Assembly (NCBI RefSeq): GCF_037975245.1 | Contig: NC_092562.1 | Coordinates: forward strand, 15,330,521-15,394,520 | DNA: 64,000 bases | Source: Apostichopus japonicus | Taxonomy: Eukaryota; Echinodermata; Holothuroidea; Aspidochirotida; Stichopodidae | Direction: 5' to 3' | Part shown: piece by piece, positions 60,001 to 64,000 of the stretch | How positions within the stretch are numbered: position 1 is the first letter of the stretch | Layout of the letters: each line of letters begins with the position of its first letter | Notes under the pieces: generated by a model | Told to the model about the DNA's origin: nothing | The model's input: the letters and a program-made list of their open reading frames with translations, nothing else | Databases searched by the model: none | Position numbers and translations under genes: made by a program

Positions 60001-62524
60001 GAATGTTCAGGCCAAGCATTTAGTTTGGGTGGTGCAAAAATAGTGTTAGGAACAGCTACCCAGCAACAGAGTAGATCAAAACAAAGTTCCCCTCCCCCTC
60101 CCCCCTCTCCCCTCGTGCCGTTGTGCCCTTCCCTGATACGAACCAAACACAAGTGATTTTAATCTTGAACAAATTTAAGTGGCCAGTTAAAAATATTGGT
60201 ACTGTAGGTTCCTGGAATCCTTTAACTTATTCATCCAAGGTTTCATCATGTTTCGATGTCAGAACAATTTGCTGAATTCTTTCAAAGTGCAGTATAATTG
60301 AAAGTAAACCTGTTACTAGTCACAGAATTTGCAGGACATGGGTATTACTGTACACAACACAAGCCCTTCACTGGGTAGGCCCACTGAAACATCTCTAGGG
60401 CATGCGAAATCCTAGACAAAAGTCCAGGAGAACTTTTGCAATAGGTTCCGTTCTCATATTTGCTAATATATTCTAGGATACATCACATAACTCAGACCTT
60501 TCAACAAAAATACTGCTGTCTCCCAACACAATGGAACTTCAAAAACTGCCTTGAGTTTGTTGTGCAAAACATTTGTCGAAACAATGTAGGTTTTAGTAAA
60601 CAAACATGCACAGTGGTCCTCTGGCCCTGGTGAAAACAAAACGTTCATAAAACGAAACCGCTGCAAAAAATGTGTGATCCTCGAACAAACTGGACCTGAT
60701 TATAAACGGTCTGTTTACCTGTACTGATCTTTCAACCTCTTTTAGCTTCACAACATTAACATAAGATTGTAGAATTCTGTGACAATGGCTGTAATGTTTT
60801 CACAAAAAACAACTCAAATGGCTTTTGAGATCGATTTTCCGAAACAGTGATTGCAGTTCAGTTTCATAAAGAGGTACTTCACACTTAAGTAAGTGTAATT
60901 ACTCTTTCTAAACACAAACTCAAAACATCAAGAGATTCTACAGCACAATAGAAGATGAAGGGCCAATTTGCCACCCTTTGGAAACACTGTACATAGCCAA
61001 ACAGGACTTCCTGTGTGGCACCAAAGACCCCCTGATTTTGAACGAAAAATAGAAAAAAAAGAGCCCAATGCCAAATATCTTCTTTTTTTTTTATATATAT
61101 CCTGAAATTCCACAACCTACATCGTGAGTGCTTACTTTTTATAATTTTTTTTTAATATAAATGTCAAAGTTAATTTCCTCCCACCTGTTAATGTAGAATT
61201 ACACGTTCAATTGTTTATTTTACCATTCATTGCACGACTATGGAAATGTGGTCCGGTGTTAAAATCAGAATGTCTGAAATACGGTTAACGATTCAATAAT
61301 ACCTGCAACGTGTGAAAGCAGTAAGAATAGTGTTTCACTCACCAACATAGTATTTCCGGGGCAGGAAAGCAGAGATCTTTGGTAGATGTGATACTGTTCA
61401 CCAACTATAGAATGACAGAAACGAAGAAGGCAAAAAAAAAAAAAATCCTCGTTATTTAATTTTCTTGAATTTAAAAGAAAAGAAAAGTATCTAAGAATAG
61501 TTCATACTGGACGAAAATGGAACACGAACTACGTCACCAAAATTGGGGAAAACAGCAAAACAACATGAATTCTTAACTCTCCTACATAGCAAGACATATC
61601 AAGTTATGCAAGGGTTTCAGTTTATCTCCTTTCACATCTCAGACAGCTTATTTTCTTCAATCCATGACATCTACAGTAGTCTGATTGTACAGTAAGTGTT
61701 CTCAAATTCACAAAATATTTCAGGTTTATCAGATATAAATATGATGAGAAGGAGGAAGCATAAAGGAGGTTATGAAAAATCATAATTTTCCAAGTTTAAG
61801 AACTTTTTGTTTGTTCCATGGTCTGAAATCACTGGGTTTCCTGCCTGCATCAACCCTCAAACAATTATCATTGTTATATCTTTTTAACGTGTATTTATTC
61901 TTAAGTGTCCAGATTGCTTGCTAAGAATACAAAGTTCTCGTATAAAATACAAATACAAATGATCATGATGCCAAACATCAACCAACTGAACATTAATGTT
62001 GCAAACTTTGTGTATTAAATGTTAACTAAGAAATCAAAAAAGTAATTGGGTGTAGTACAGTCATATACAGCACCTGTGCACAATTTGTTTAACAGGTCTA
62101 CTTGCACAGGGCTCATATTTCATTCCTGACTCTGATGCATTTTTTTCTTCTTTTTCAAAGCTCAATATGCAAGTAGACTTAAAAGTAGAGTTTATAAATA
62201 ACTTATGAAACAACAATATGAGTAGCTGCTACTTTGGTTAGGTTCAAAGATTATCTTTATGTCTATAAATAATAAATAATCACTGCATCATGGATTGCAG
62301 TCACAGACATGTGTAATTAACAACGCTGTACGACAGTACTTACTAGTAGTAGTAAGAACTGGCAAATTATAAAACCTGGAAAATCAAACCAAGACGAAGC
62401 TTAAACATATTAAGTCGACATCTTACCTTGACAAAATTATTTAAGTGACCAAGCTTCTTGCCTTTGCTAGGGCTTTTATCTTGAACCAAAGTTACTAAAA
62501 TATCTCGTACGTTATCTTCAGGAG
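10699..62524 (-). CDS. RICTOR: RICTOR gene, 27 coding exons, 5' end outside window
   Basis: RICTOR is the defining scaffold of mTOR complex 2. It works with mTOR, mLST8 and SIN1 in the cytoplasm and at membranes so that the complex phosphorylates AKT, SGK and PKC. Joining the 27 exons listed separately gives one open frame of about 1635 codons, with every intron GT-AG and every phase compatible. Order and content follow human RICTOR as I recall it: N-terminal ARM/HEAT repeats (about residues 1-480 of this chain), middle HEAT-like region (480-930), Ser-rich disordered region (about 935-1330) and C-terminal domain with a zinc site (1330-1635). The first exon seen begins inside the block before 'KLGHLNNF', so roughly 35 N-terminal residues, the start codon and the promoter lie beyond 64000. 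Family identity is very secure; exact ends rest on my hand-read splice sites. No other animal family has this combination. Confidence 0.96.
10900..10970 (+). repeat. tRNA-like SINE fragment
   Basis: Contains GGTTCCGGGTTCGTTACCCGG, with a B-box-like core GGGTTCGTTACCC, after an AGGCTTAGCAATCG stretch. No complete cloverleaf found; probably the head of a tRNA-derived SINE. Confidence 0.4.
11826..11897. repeat. AT-only palindromic stretch
   Basis: About 70 bp built from TATAATTATAT and its complement, able to fold on itself. Confidence 0.8.
12258..12396 (-). CDS. RICTOR: RICTOR exon 26
   Basis: Acceptor ATTTGACCTTTCAG, donor GTAAGG. Encodes LKERFPRSFEDPCLYSDVAQ and ILGSRTFRLVARRFIQELFQ, then DVDYEE. 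Human RICTOR has IKEKYPQTFDDICLYSEV and TFRLPCRRFIQELFQDV. The Cys of PCLYS is the expected fourth zinc ligand (human C1651, from memory). Confidence 0.95.
12397..13034 (-). other. RICTOR intron between exons 25 and 26
   Basis: 638 bp; I see no recognisable repeat or coding element in it. Confidence 0.75.
13035..13311 (-). CDS. RICTOR: RICTOR exon 25
   Basis: Acceptor TTCTGATTTGACAG, donor GTAGGT. The first two bases complete an Asp codon with exon 24. Encodes CRSRSASECDMLSEYDARPR, a Ser/Thr-rich stretch, then LVRKEIMRLVNRMASGVG and SQEDGLLR. Human RICTOR has LLRKEVLRLVINLSSSVSTKCHETGLL. Confidence 0.92.
13719..14030 (-). repeat. tandem partial copies of exon 24's 3' end and donor
   Basis: Three related units (around 13719-13830, 13831-13964 and 13965-14030) share the text coding HHPETCIRCTK, the following TCCAAACTGGAAACAGCTCT (plus strand), a GTATGT-type donor and about 30 bp of intron (TAACATAACCTAG...). 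The unit nearest exon 24 is the true exon end. The other two have substitutions, a frameshift and, in one case, an in-frame stop. Confidence 0.8.
13952..14240 (-). CDS. RICTOR: RICTOR exon 24 (zinc-site exon)
   Basis: Acceptor TTCCTCCGAAACAG, donor GTATGT. After a Ser-rich stretch it encodes ERHHPETCIRCTK and then VRAVSSLDMEKE. The H-x4-C-x2-C pattern matches the human segment (H..DDNCLYC) that binds zinc in the mTORC2 structure. A second possible donor, GTGAGA at 13987-13988, lies 36 bp inside the exon. I chose the GTATGT donor because only that end (phase 1) matches the phase of exon 25. The 3' end of this exon and its donor are repeated, in decayed form, in the following intron. Confidence 0.88.
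14241..15449 (-). other. RICTOR intron between exons 23 and 24
   Basis: 1209 bp of AT-rich sequence with poly-T runs; no repeat family recognised. Confidence 0.7.
15450..15591 (-). CDS. RICTOR: RICTOR exon 23
   Basis: Acceptor GTCGATTTTACAG, donor GTAAGT. Encodes SGSVGSIGHYTAFLSPLKST, then NEEYIGLCLPVDVSLIFH. Human RICTOR has DDYIGLALPVDINDIFQ, which starts the C-terminal domain. The first base completes the Arg codon left by exon 22. Confidence 0.94.
15686..15985 (+). mobile_element. tRNA-derived SINE, near full length
   Basis: The head contains a B box GGAGGTTCGATTCTTGCC. The body has GTGTCCTTTGGCAAGATGCT and CACCCAGGGGTTAAATGGGT, typical of marine-invertebrate SINEs as I recall. The 3' part reads TGTAAAGCGCTTTAAGACCT, then a second AAAGCGCTACAATAAAA and an AT-rich tail. 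The 3' half recurs at 23678-23772. No obvious target duplication was confirmed. Confidence 0.7.
17163..17434. repeat. diverged 70-bp direct duplication, period about 201 bp
   Basis: Segments 17163-17232 and 17364-17434 share ATCAAACAAACTTA, AAAAGCT and CTGAACACCAGTAC. Confidence 0.65.
18258..19448 (-). CDS. RICTOR: RICTOR exon 22, large Ser-rich phosphoregulated exon
   Basis: The largest exon, 1191 bp and about 397 codons. It begins after CTTGTACACAG with TCFFVIGLLSKTKAGADILS and LGWESVRRTR, matching human TCVYVLGLIAKTKQGCDILK...WDAVRHSRK, which closes the folded middle region. The rest is Ser/Pro-rich and probably disordered, with islands shared with human RICTOR: KRAKTMPS (near the human T1135 site), SRSESFATDTTTQSSGVSS and VFTSSRDAHGYAALK. 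It ends at donor GTTAGT, leaving AG. GC content is visibly higher than in the surrounding introns. The islands mark regions known in the family as targets of kinases acting on mTORC2. Confidence 0.96.
19449..20327 (-). other. RICTOR intron between exons 21 and 22
   Basis: 879 bp with a long T/CT-rich tract (19549-19630, pyrimidine-rich on the plus strand) and a (TA)n microsatellite (19788-19838). Confidence 0.75.
19788..19838. repeat. (TA)n microsatellite
   Basis: About 25 TA units with one TTTA interruption. Confidence 0.9.
20328..20434 (-). CDS. RICTOR: RICTOR exon 21 (RICTOR_V segment)
   Basis: Acceptor TTTCTTTCTTAG, donor GTGAGT. Encodes GHMGSSPLGLKLLEKMNIIP and EIIRLAEECEVFSIR. Human RICTOR has GNIGSSNWGLNLLQEENVIPDILKLAKQCEVLSIRG. 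Leaves GG, completed to Gly by exon 22. Confidence 0.95.
20647..20739 (-). CDS. RICTOR: RICTOR exon 20 (start of RICTOR_V segment)
   Basis: A 93-bp phase-0 exon with acceptor CTCGTCAGCAG and donor GTAAGT after an A. Encodes NVIPELCSRVHLADISSSER and LMELKSALWCL. Human RICTOR has NIITELCRNVRTPDLDKWEEIKKLKASLWAL. Confidence 0.93.
21480..21742 (+). mobile_element. retroelement 3' tail (SINE/LINE) with (ATT)n end
   Basis: The 3' part reads TACAGCGCTTTGAGATTTCA, then GGAAAGCGCTTTATAAGAAG and (ATT)n to 21742. This double AAGCGCT motif is a common non-LTR or SINE tail in marine animals. The 5' limit is uncertain. It ends 17 bp from the exon 19 splice donor. Confidence 0.6.
21760..22039 (-). CDS. RICTOR: RICTOR exon 19 (RasGEF_N_2-type segment)
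   Basis: Acceptor GTTCTTTTCATAG, donor GTGAGA. Encodes FLSTPKGFRYLSEVNFVQNE, LDKWYSTLNRKYVILVETEI, NEAFTSHKR and KKDVFVPVHLYGQLVQHKIG. Human RICTOR has FLSIPKGFSYLNERGYV...LEKWHREYNSKYVDLIEEQLNEA and HVYLPIHLYGQLVHHKTG. A repeat tail with an (ATT)n tract ends only 17 bp beyond the donor. Confidence 0.97.
22499..22740 (-). CDS. RICTOR: RICTOR exon 18
   Basis: Acceptor GGATTTATCCTCTAG, donor GTAAAC. Encodes RLYTTSHMRVLLRAQVPYFQ, WGVENLVCQLYDKDKQVSTE, ALAVLDEACEDEINLHSL and LLHLGDHGALLLTR. The human counterpart (LYATKHLRVLLRANVEFF...SSEALDILDEACEDKANLHAL) is among the best-conserved stretches of the family, in the middle HEAT-like region. Confidence 0.97.
23316..23442 (-). CDS. RICTOR: RICTOR exon 17
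   Basis: Acceptor TTTTTTTTCTTGTAG, donor GTAAAA (weak). Encodes MLDVCSSKVHMTLQKLIVTC, then LDYSREGLGRTVLSKVLTAT. Human RICTOR has LLNLCSLKNQDHLLKLTVSSLDYSRDGLARVILSKILTAAT. Confidence 0.94.
23493..23888. repeat. 20-21 bp minisatellite interrupted by a SINE tail
   Basis: Repeated GAGATATCATGAAATTGCAT units (about 15, with TTTCATGA variants) run from 23493 to 23677 and resume at 23775-23888. Confidence 0.85.
23678..23772 (+). mobile_element. SINE 3' tail nested in a minisatellite
   Basis: GACCAGGGGTAATATAACGT, TGTAAAGCGCTTTGAGACCT and AAAGCGCTATATAA match the 3' half of the SINE at 15686-15985. It is truncated at its 5' end, as expected of a retroposed copy. Confidence 0.7.
24334..24551 (-). 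CDS. RICTOR: RICTOR exon 16
   Basis: Acceptor TATTTGACAACAG, donor GTGAGT after an A. Encodes AEAERLLCELSEDIADCLLE, then LCQDYFIFVGRLSQTHRG and EKILERAHAFQ. Human RICTOR has LSQHYFLFIGTLSCHPHGVKMLEKCSVFQ. Leaves TA, completed to Tyr by exon 17. Confidence 0.93.
24552..25463 (-). other. RICTOR intron between exons 15 and 16
   Basis: 912 bp; a short poly-C run near 25216, otherwise nothing recognised. Confidence 0.7.
25464..25661 (-). CDS. RICTOR: RICTOR exon 15
   Basis: A 198-bp phase-0 exon with acceptor TTTCTTACTCGGCAG and donor GTAAGG. Encodes RGGPSLHKFDDANINRFFRK, LMDFYKPMSRGFSSVDIGKD and NYTLIGRQLIDYLL. Human RICTOR has LHRFVRRLLYFYKPSSKLYANLD and LTVVGCQFTEFLL. Confidence 0.93.
26157..26261 (-). 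CDS. RICTOR: RICTOR exon 14
   Basis: A 105-bp phase-0 exon with acceptor CTTTTGATTTTAG and donor GTAACA. Encodes DMDESNVQAALKDTLVLSGK followed by EFKEWKWDLIGSLIK. Human RICTOR has NLEWNWNLIGTILKWP here, so the W-x-W-x-L-I-G core is kept. Confidence 0.92.
26262..27328 (-). other. RICTOR intron between exons 13 and 14
   Basis: 1067 bp; no repeat or coding feature recognised. Confidence 0.7.
27329..27491 (-). CDS. RICTOR: RICTOR exon 13
   Basis: Acceptor TTACTCACCAG, donor GTGAGT. Encodes RATQAVTNLCRFHELKKRGP and later SLFLDQILCN. Human RICTOR has RASAALNCLKRFHEMKKRGPKPYSLHLDHI. The second half (YMGQRNEKINSNKPMPLT) is poorly conserved. Confidence 0.93.
27974..28074 (-). CDS. RICTOR: RICTOR exon 12
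   Basis: Acceptor ATGGTTTTACAG, donor GTGAGT. Encodes CDRMLPVECELHHHTLPTLM and then ALAASLDASILQR. Human RICTOR has HSHSHHLHCLPTLMNMAASFD. Leaves AT, completed by A at the start of exon 13. Confidence 0.92.
28711..31144. mobile_element. 2.4-kb terminal-inverted-repeat DNA transposon, nonautonomous
   Basis: The left end (28716 onward, GGAAGGCTCGCAAATTTAAC...) and the right end (to 31139) are inverted copies that match almost perfectly over about 40 bp, through CGGCGATGATCGAAGGCCCA. Diverged similarity continues for roughly another 60 bp (GCTTGA..GCACACA). A direct CTAAG flanks both ends (28711-28715, 31140-31144). The interior has no transposase-length open frame but does have a 383-bp-period duplication. 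It fills most of the intron between exons 11 and 12. I cannot name the superfamily from the ends alone. Confidence 0.75.
30024..30769. repeat. near-identical internal duplication, period 383 bp
   Basis: 30024-30385 and 30407-30769 match with only a few substitutions and a 1-bp indel (shared CCATGTCCTTGTAGAAAACG, GATCCGTAACCGACGAAGTG and GTGTACTAGAGCCTTGTTTA). Both lie within the transposon at 28711-31144. Confidence 0.9.
31260..31340 (-). CDS. RICTOR: RICTOR exon 11
   Basis: An 81-bp exon, phase 0 at both ends, with acceptor TTTCCTCCATAG and donor GTTAGT. Encodes SLVEVITSGTEHLSIMGTVF followed by LGELLHM. Human RICTOR has GLVEVITNSDDHISVRATILLGELLHM. The mobile element at 28711-31144 sits in the following intron, 115 bp from this exon. 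Confidence 0.93.
31748..31872 (-). CDS. RICTOR: RICTOR exon 10
   Basis: Acceptor TTGTGTACTCTAG, donor GTAACG. Encodes EGFVVEEALTVLPHRAITRT, then NHLALLLLAFINAGLLE. Human RICTOR has DGFVAAEAKTILPHRARSR and NYLALILSAFIRNGLLE. The donor is weaker than most here, but the frame and homology are clear. Confidence 0.93.
31873..32957 (-). other. RICTOR intron between exons 9 and 10
   Basis: 1085 bp. Two B-box-like stretches, GGTGATCGAATCAC near 32297 and GGTTTGAATTCC near 32659, suggest old SINE fragments. Confidence 0.6.
32958..33045 (-). CDS. RICTOR: RICTOR exon 9
   Basis: Preceded by a long CT-repeat polypyrimidine tract and CTGTAG; donor GTGAGT. Encodes RYLLEVLYEAFYLTIPKWTD and then DFDIAIESI. 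Human RICTOR has RGLLEVLYDIFRLPLPVVTEEFIEALLS. The junction to exon 10 is about ten residues shorter than in the human protein. Confidence 0.9.
33046..34340 (-). other. RICTOR intron between exons 8 and 9
   Basis: 1295 bp; C-rich (33125-33165) and G-rich (34150-34170) runs, otherwise nothing recognised. Confidence 0.7.
34341..34423 (-). CDS. RICTOR: RICTOR exon 8
   Basis: Acceptor TTTCCATTACAG, donor GTAAGA. Encodes MIRLCSAESSGLQSLMQILC and then VPQEENR. Human RICTOR has IINLCKPGNSGIQSLIGVLCIPNMEIRR. Ends on a codon boundary. Confidence 0.9.
36031..36251 (+). repeat. C-rich tandem duplication, period about 119 bp
   Basis: 36031-36086 and 36150-36204 share GTTGACCCACCACCCC and TTCTCAAATGTGGACATGTC. 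A third partial unit (TTCTCAAACGTGAACAAGTC) is at 36231-36251. Confidence 0.8.
37475..38047. repeat. diverged direct duplication, period about 460 bp
   Basis: 37475-37590 and 37935-38047 share ATGTCG(A/G)ATG(T/C)TAATATT, GTGAATGAA, TGGAAAGG and CTTTTGCCT(A/G)CAGGTTCACA. Confidence 0.75.
38645..38718 (-). CDS. RICTOR: RICTOR exon 7
   Basis: A 74-bp exon with acceptor TCTTTCATCAG and donor GTGAGT. Encodes GTEDRESWYRASRIAVVTLL followed by RSWP(G), matching human EDREARFLASKMGIIATFRSWAG. One base enters and one leaves, both in phase with the neighbours. Confidence 0.92.
38774..39003. repeat. three-copy 77-bp tandem repeat
   Basis: GCAATTACTTAAAACAT starts units at 38774, 38852 and 38929. Each ends with TACAGC(T/A)AC(G)GACAA(T/A)GAG. 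The array lies in the 491-bp intron between exons 6 and 7. Confidence 0.9.
39210..39274 (-). CDS. RICTOR: RICTOR exon 6
   Basis: A 65-bp exon with acceptor TGTCATTTGCAG and donor GTGAGA. Encodes QVIAPYTDIHYRHSGEADQQN. Human RICTOR has RILAPYTDFHYRHS at this point. Enters in phase 0 and leaves AG for the next exon. Confidence 0.92.
40241..40688. repeat. two-copy 224-bp tandem duplication
   Basis: 40241-40464 and 40465-40688 match closely (CATACTGTAACCCCATTTCA, TATCTGAAGGACAT, CATTCCAGATAAATGAACTG). Confidence 0.9.
41950..42090. repeat. (TA)n microsatellite with GTATA interruptions
   Basis: Alternating TA interrupted by GTGTA and ACTGTA units; able to form long hairpins. Confidence 0.9.
44393..44562 (-). 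CDS. RICTOR: RICTOR exon 5
   Basis: Acceptor CGTATTTCTACAG, donor GTGAGA. Encodes IHNTEAFSKAGGLSTLIRN, then LLRINESVTLTVLHLLNHPS and TRRFIRFKADIE. The RINE...LHLLNHP(S/K)TR block is nearly identical to the human protein (SRINEALITTILHLLNHPKTR). Confidence 0.95.
44563..46321 (-). other. RICTOR intron between exons 4 and 5
   Basis: 1759 bp; a G-rich tract near 46226-46275 and scattered TACTGTA/TACAGTA words. Nothing else recognised. Confidence 0.7.
46322..46448 (-). CDS. RICTOR: RICTOR exon 4
   Basis: Acceptor TTCTTCTTCCAG, donor GTGAGT. Encodes IITVCPALCPLSLIHSLTAI, GNNGDSQRD and RACVATLCEL. Corresponds to the human MITVNASLFPSSVTNSLIAV...RACIAIICELA armadillo repeat. Exits with one base (G). 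Confidence 0.93.
46893..46951 (+). repeat. G-rich polypurine tract
   Basis: About 59 bp of nearly pure G/A with many GGGG and GGGGG runs on the plus strand, so C/T-rich in the RICTOR transcript. It lies in the intron between exons 3 and 4. Confidence 0.9.
47125..47320 (-). CDS. RICTOR: RICTOR exon 3
   Basis: Acceptor TTAACTTGCAG, donor GTAAGC. Encodes LRLSLTHSTKEVRGAGLRAI followed by RYFIQDE and ends IERIQAVRLIRR. Human RICTOR has LRLALLNEAKEVRAAGLRALRYLIQD and EVERTQALRLVRK, one of the most conserved stretches of the N-terminal armadillo repeats. Ends on a codon boundary. Confidence 0.95.
47640..47780 (+). repeat. single unit of the GACCTTTGACC repeat family
   Basis: GACCTCACATGACCTTTGAC is followed by CTC and the family's CAAATTTGGATTCA and AGTTCATCCA(T/A)G motifs. 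Confidence 0.65.
48724..49530 (+). repeat. array of the GACCTTTGACC repeat family
   Basis: Units with the family's opening motif fall near 48724, 48900, 49030, 49187, 49296 and 49440. They are interleaved with GGTGGATC(C/T)AC(A/C) and CCAAATATGA-like segments, as at 6236-6715. Confidence 0.75.
55951..56310. other. CpG-richer patch inside the large intron
   Basis: Contains CACGACGTC, CTCGAACGAAG, TGGGCGGTAA and GCGCGACGCCGCCGG within otherwise CpG-poor DNA. No exon was recognised. It could be an internal promoter, an old mobile element or chance. Confidence 0.3.
61343..61404 (-). CDS. RICTOR: RICTOR exon 2
   Basis: A 62-bp exon between acceptor CATTCTATAG and donor GTGAGT. It encodes LVNSITSTKDLCFPAPEILC and matches the short human segment LLCDIGHSEEKLGF...IIIC. 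It enters in phase 0 and leaves two bases (TG), completed by T at the start of exon 3 to give Cys. It is too short to be found as an ORF; phase and position make it convincing. Confidence 0.88.
61405..62426 (-). other. RICTOR intron between exons 1 and 2
   Basis: 1022 bp of AT-rich DNA; nothing else recognised. Confidence 0.75.
62427..62524 (-). CDS. RICTOR: RICTOR exon 1 of those seen
   Basis: Follows acceptor TTCACAG and ends at donor GTAAGA. It starts with two bases of a split codon and then encodes PEDNVRDILVTLVQDK and KKLGHLNNFVK. Human RICTOR has a closely similar block (DNLREIL...RKLGHLNNFTK) near residue 35. It cannot be the first coding exon, because it has a good acceptor, needs one base from upstream and carries no start codon. 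Confidence 0.92.
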
Positions 62525-64000
62525 CTGTGAACAGAAGCACAAAATGGATAGAAAAAAAACCAAATTCAGTTAAAATTACAATAAACAGGAAACGAAAGGA
62601 ACCGATGGCCAGTTCCGAAGCAGCTGATAATGTATGTATTTTAGATCCTCCTGCAAGCAAAGAAGCCATCATTGGCTTATCAAAGCCGCAAGCTGACCAA
62701 AGTCAGTCTCTTAGATTCATATTTAATGTCCATGATTATGAATTGTCAATTGTCAACAACTCTGTAACTGGACGACATAATCTCTGCAGAGTAATTTCTA
62801 TGGGGTATTAATTGAATTTTGAACGAAAACTTATGTCCACCGATGCTGTAGTTTGGTGAAATGATGTCACAGGGTGATCATGTTGATTATTATCTTGAGT
62901 AAAGGAATATCGATATGGACCTGCTACACTTTCATAGCAGATTGTGTACATTTAATGAACCCAGTCTGGCCTGATTTGCATGTAAGAAGCTGGACGTTTA
63001 CTTATTTCCAAGTCACCGCACTAATTTTGCAATAAACCTTTAAAGAATTCAAGAGATTAAACAGATTAACTTGAAAGAAGCTGGTGGTAAATGAATATTA
63101 ATCCTTCTCCTTTGCCTTGTTGTTTAACCTATTAATGTGTATGGAATCTTCTTGAGATCAATCACAGTAACCTAGTACAAGCCCTATTGGTACTCTTTTT
63201 GAGTTCAGAAATATTTTTAAATACTTTCAAGAAAATTAGGGAAATCATCGCATCTCCCCTCATCTCATTTTAAACCTCATTTAGTTGTTAGTTTTATTTT
63301 CCGTAATGAAACTACCGTATCCTTTGTTTTTGCATTCATTCATAAAAGAGTAATTACACAATCTGCTATTTACTTTCGTTAATGCTTCCAGGAATCAGTC
63401 TCATATGTTTACAGTATGTCAATGGTTTTTGTTCTCAATAATCAATCTGACAACTTCACCAGGATGTAATTGCTTAAATGATGGCGATACGAGATACTGT
63501 ACTGTATCGTCAGTGCACATTTACAACAAATGAAATATTCATGATCACTTTAAAATCATGAATATTCATTAGGTTTGAGGTATCAAAGCAGATTCATATC
63601 CTCAACATTCATTCACACTCAGTCACAACATACTGTACTAAACCTTCCGTGCACATGTACAACAAAATGAATATTCATGATCACTAACTGAGTACTGTAA
63701 AATATTCAAAGGTATATGAATATTCATTAGGTTTGAGATATCTAAATAGATTCATATCCTAAACATTCATTCCCAAGATACTGTACTAAACCTTCCGTGC
63801 ACATGTACAACAAAAGGAATATTCATGATCACTTACTGTACTGTAAAATATTCAAAGGTACATGAATTTTCATTAGGTTTGAGATATCTAAATAGATTCA
63901 TATCCTAAACATTCATTCACATTCATTCACAAGATACTGTACTAAACCTTCTGTGCATATGTACAATATAAGGATTATTCACGATGATAAGCAGAATAAG
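62525..64000 (-). other. upstream RICTOR intron (5' part missing)
   Basis: It lies 5' of an exon that has an acceptor site and needs an upstream base. I found no convincing first exon (ATG with a matching donor) here. Its outer part is the tandem repeat at 63530-64000. Confidence 0.65.
63530..64000. repeat. tandem repeat, unit about 135-150 bp, runs off window
   Basis: Units start near 63537, 63672, 63820 and 63972. They share AATATTCATGATCACT, ATTCATTAGGTTTGAG, AGATTCATATCC and ACTAAACCTTC(C/T)GTGCA. The array probably continues beyond 64000. Confidence 0.85.

Larger units (their letters stand above)
47321..61342 (-). other. 14-kb RICTOR intron between exons 2 and 3
   Basis: The largest intron in the window. 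It holds two blocks of the GACCTTTGACC repeat family (47640-47780, 48724-49530), several poly-G and poly-C runs, a CpG-richer patch (55951-56310) and dense TACTGTA/TACAGTA words. No nested gene on either strand shows exon structure or recognisable protein. Confidence 0.75.

Noticed and set aside
62527-62811. Plus-strand open frame, or a RICTOR first exon here
   Set aside because: No initiator with a matching donor on the RICTOR strand; the plus frame only crosses the acceptor region of exon 1.

Overview
The window is eukaryotic nuclear DNA dominated by one large, intron-rich gene on the minus strand, the animal mTORC2 subunit RICTOR. I reconstructed 27 coding exons between 62524 and 10699. 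Each has GT-AG splice sites and a phase that matches its neighbour, and each lines up in order with human RICTOR as I recall it. The chain runs from just after the extreme N-terminus (the start codon lies beyond 64000) to a TGA stop at 10699-10701. It gives about 1635 residues; human RICTOR has about 1708.

Organism: introns are AT-rich and full of tandem repeats. tRNA-derived SINE fragments and repeat tails ending in 'AAAGCGCTnTATAA' plus (ATT)n are present. Together with the divergence from vertebrate RICTOR, this suggests a marine invertebrate deuterostome, probably an echinoderm. That assignment is inference with modest confidence.

Layout from the 5' end of the gene (high coordinates) to the 3' end: 62.5-64.0 kb is upstream intron ending in a ~140-bp tandem repeat. 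Exons 1-2 (62.5 and 61.3 kb) precede a 14-kb intron. Exons 3-13 (47.3-27.3 kb) encode the N-terminal armadillo/HEAT region. Exons 14-21 (26.3-20.3 kb) encode the middle HEAT-like region, including the segments that Pfam calls RasGEF_N_2 and RICTOR_V. Exon 22 (18.3-19.4 kb) is one 1191-bp exon for the long Ser-rich disordered region that holds the phosphosites. Exons 23-27 (15.6-10.7 kb) encode the C-terminal domain with the zinc-site residues. The region 1-10.7 kb holds the probable 3'UTR and intergenic DNA with repeats, and no gene that I can support there.

Main items for a second look: a tandem partial triplication of the 3' end of the zinc-site exon with its splice donors (13.7-14.0 kb); a 2.4-kb terminal-inverted-repeat element filling most of one intron (28.7-31.1 kb) with its own 383-bp internal duplication; a small TA-flanked palindromic MITE (0.6-0.85 kb); a dispersed repeat family carrying nuclear-receptor DR1-like sites; and an altered feedback phosphosite in RICTOR. 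I saw no operon, CRISPR array, rRNA or convincing functional tRNA, and no wholly new system.
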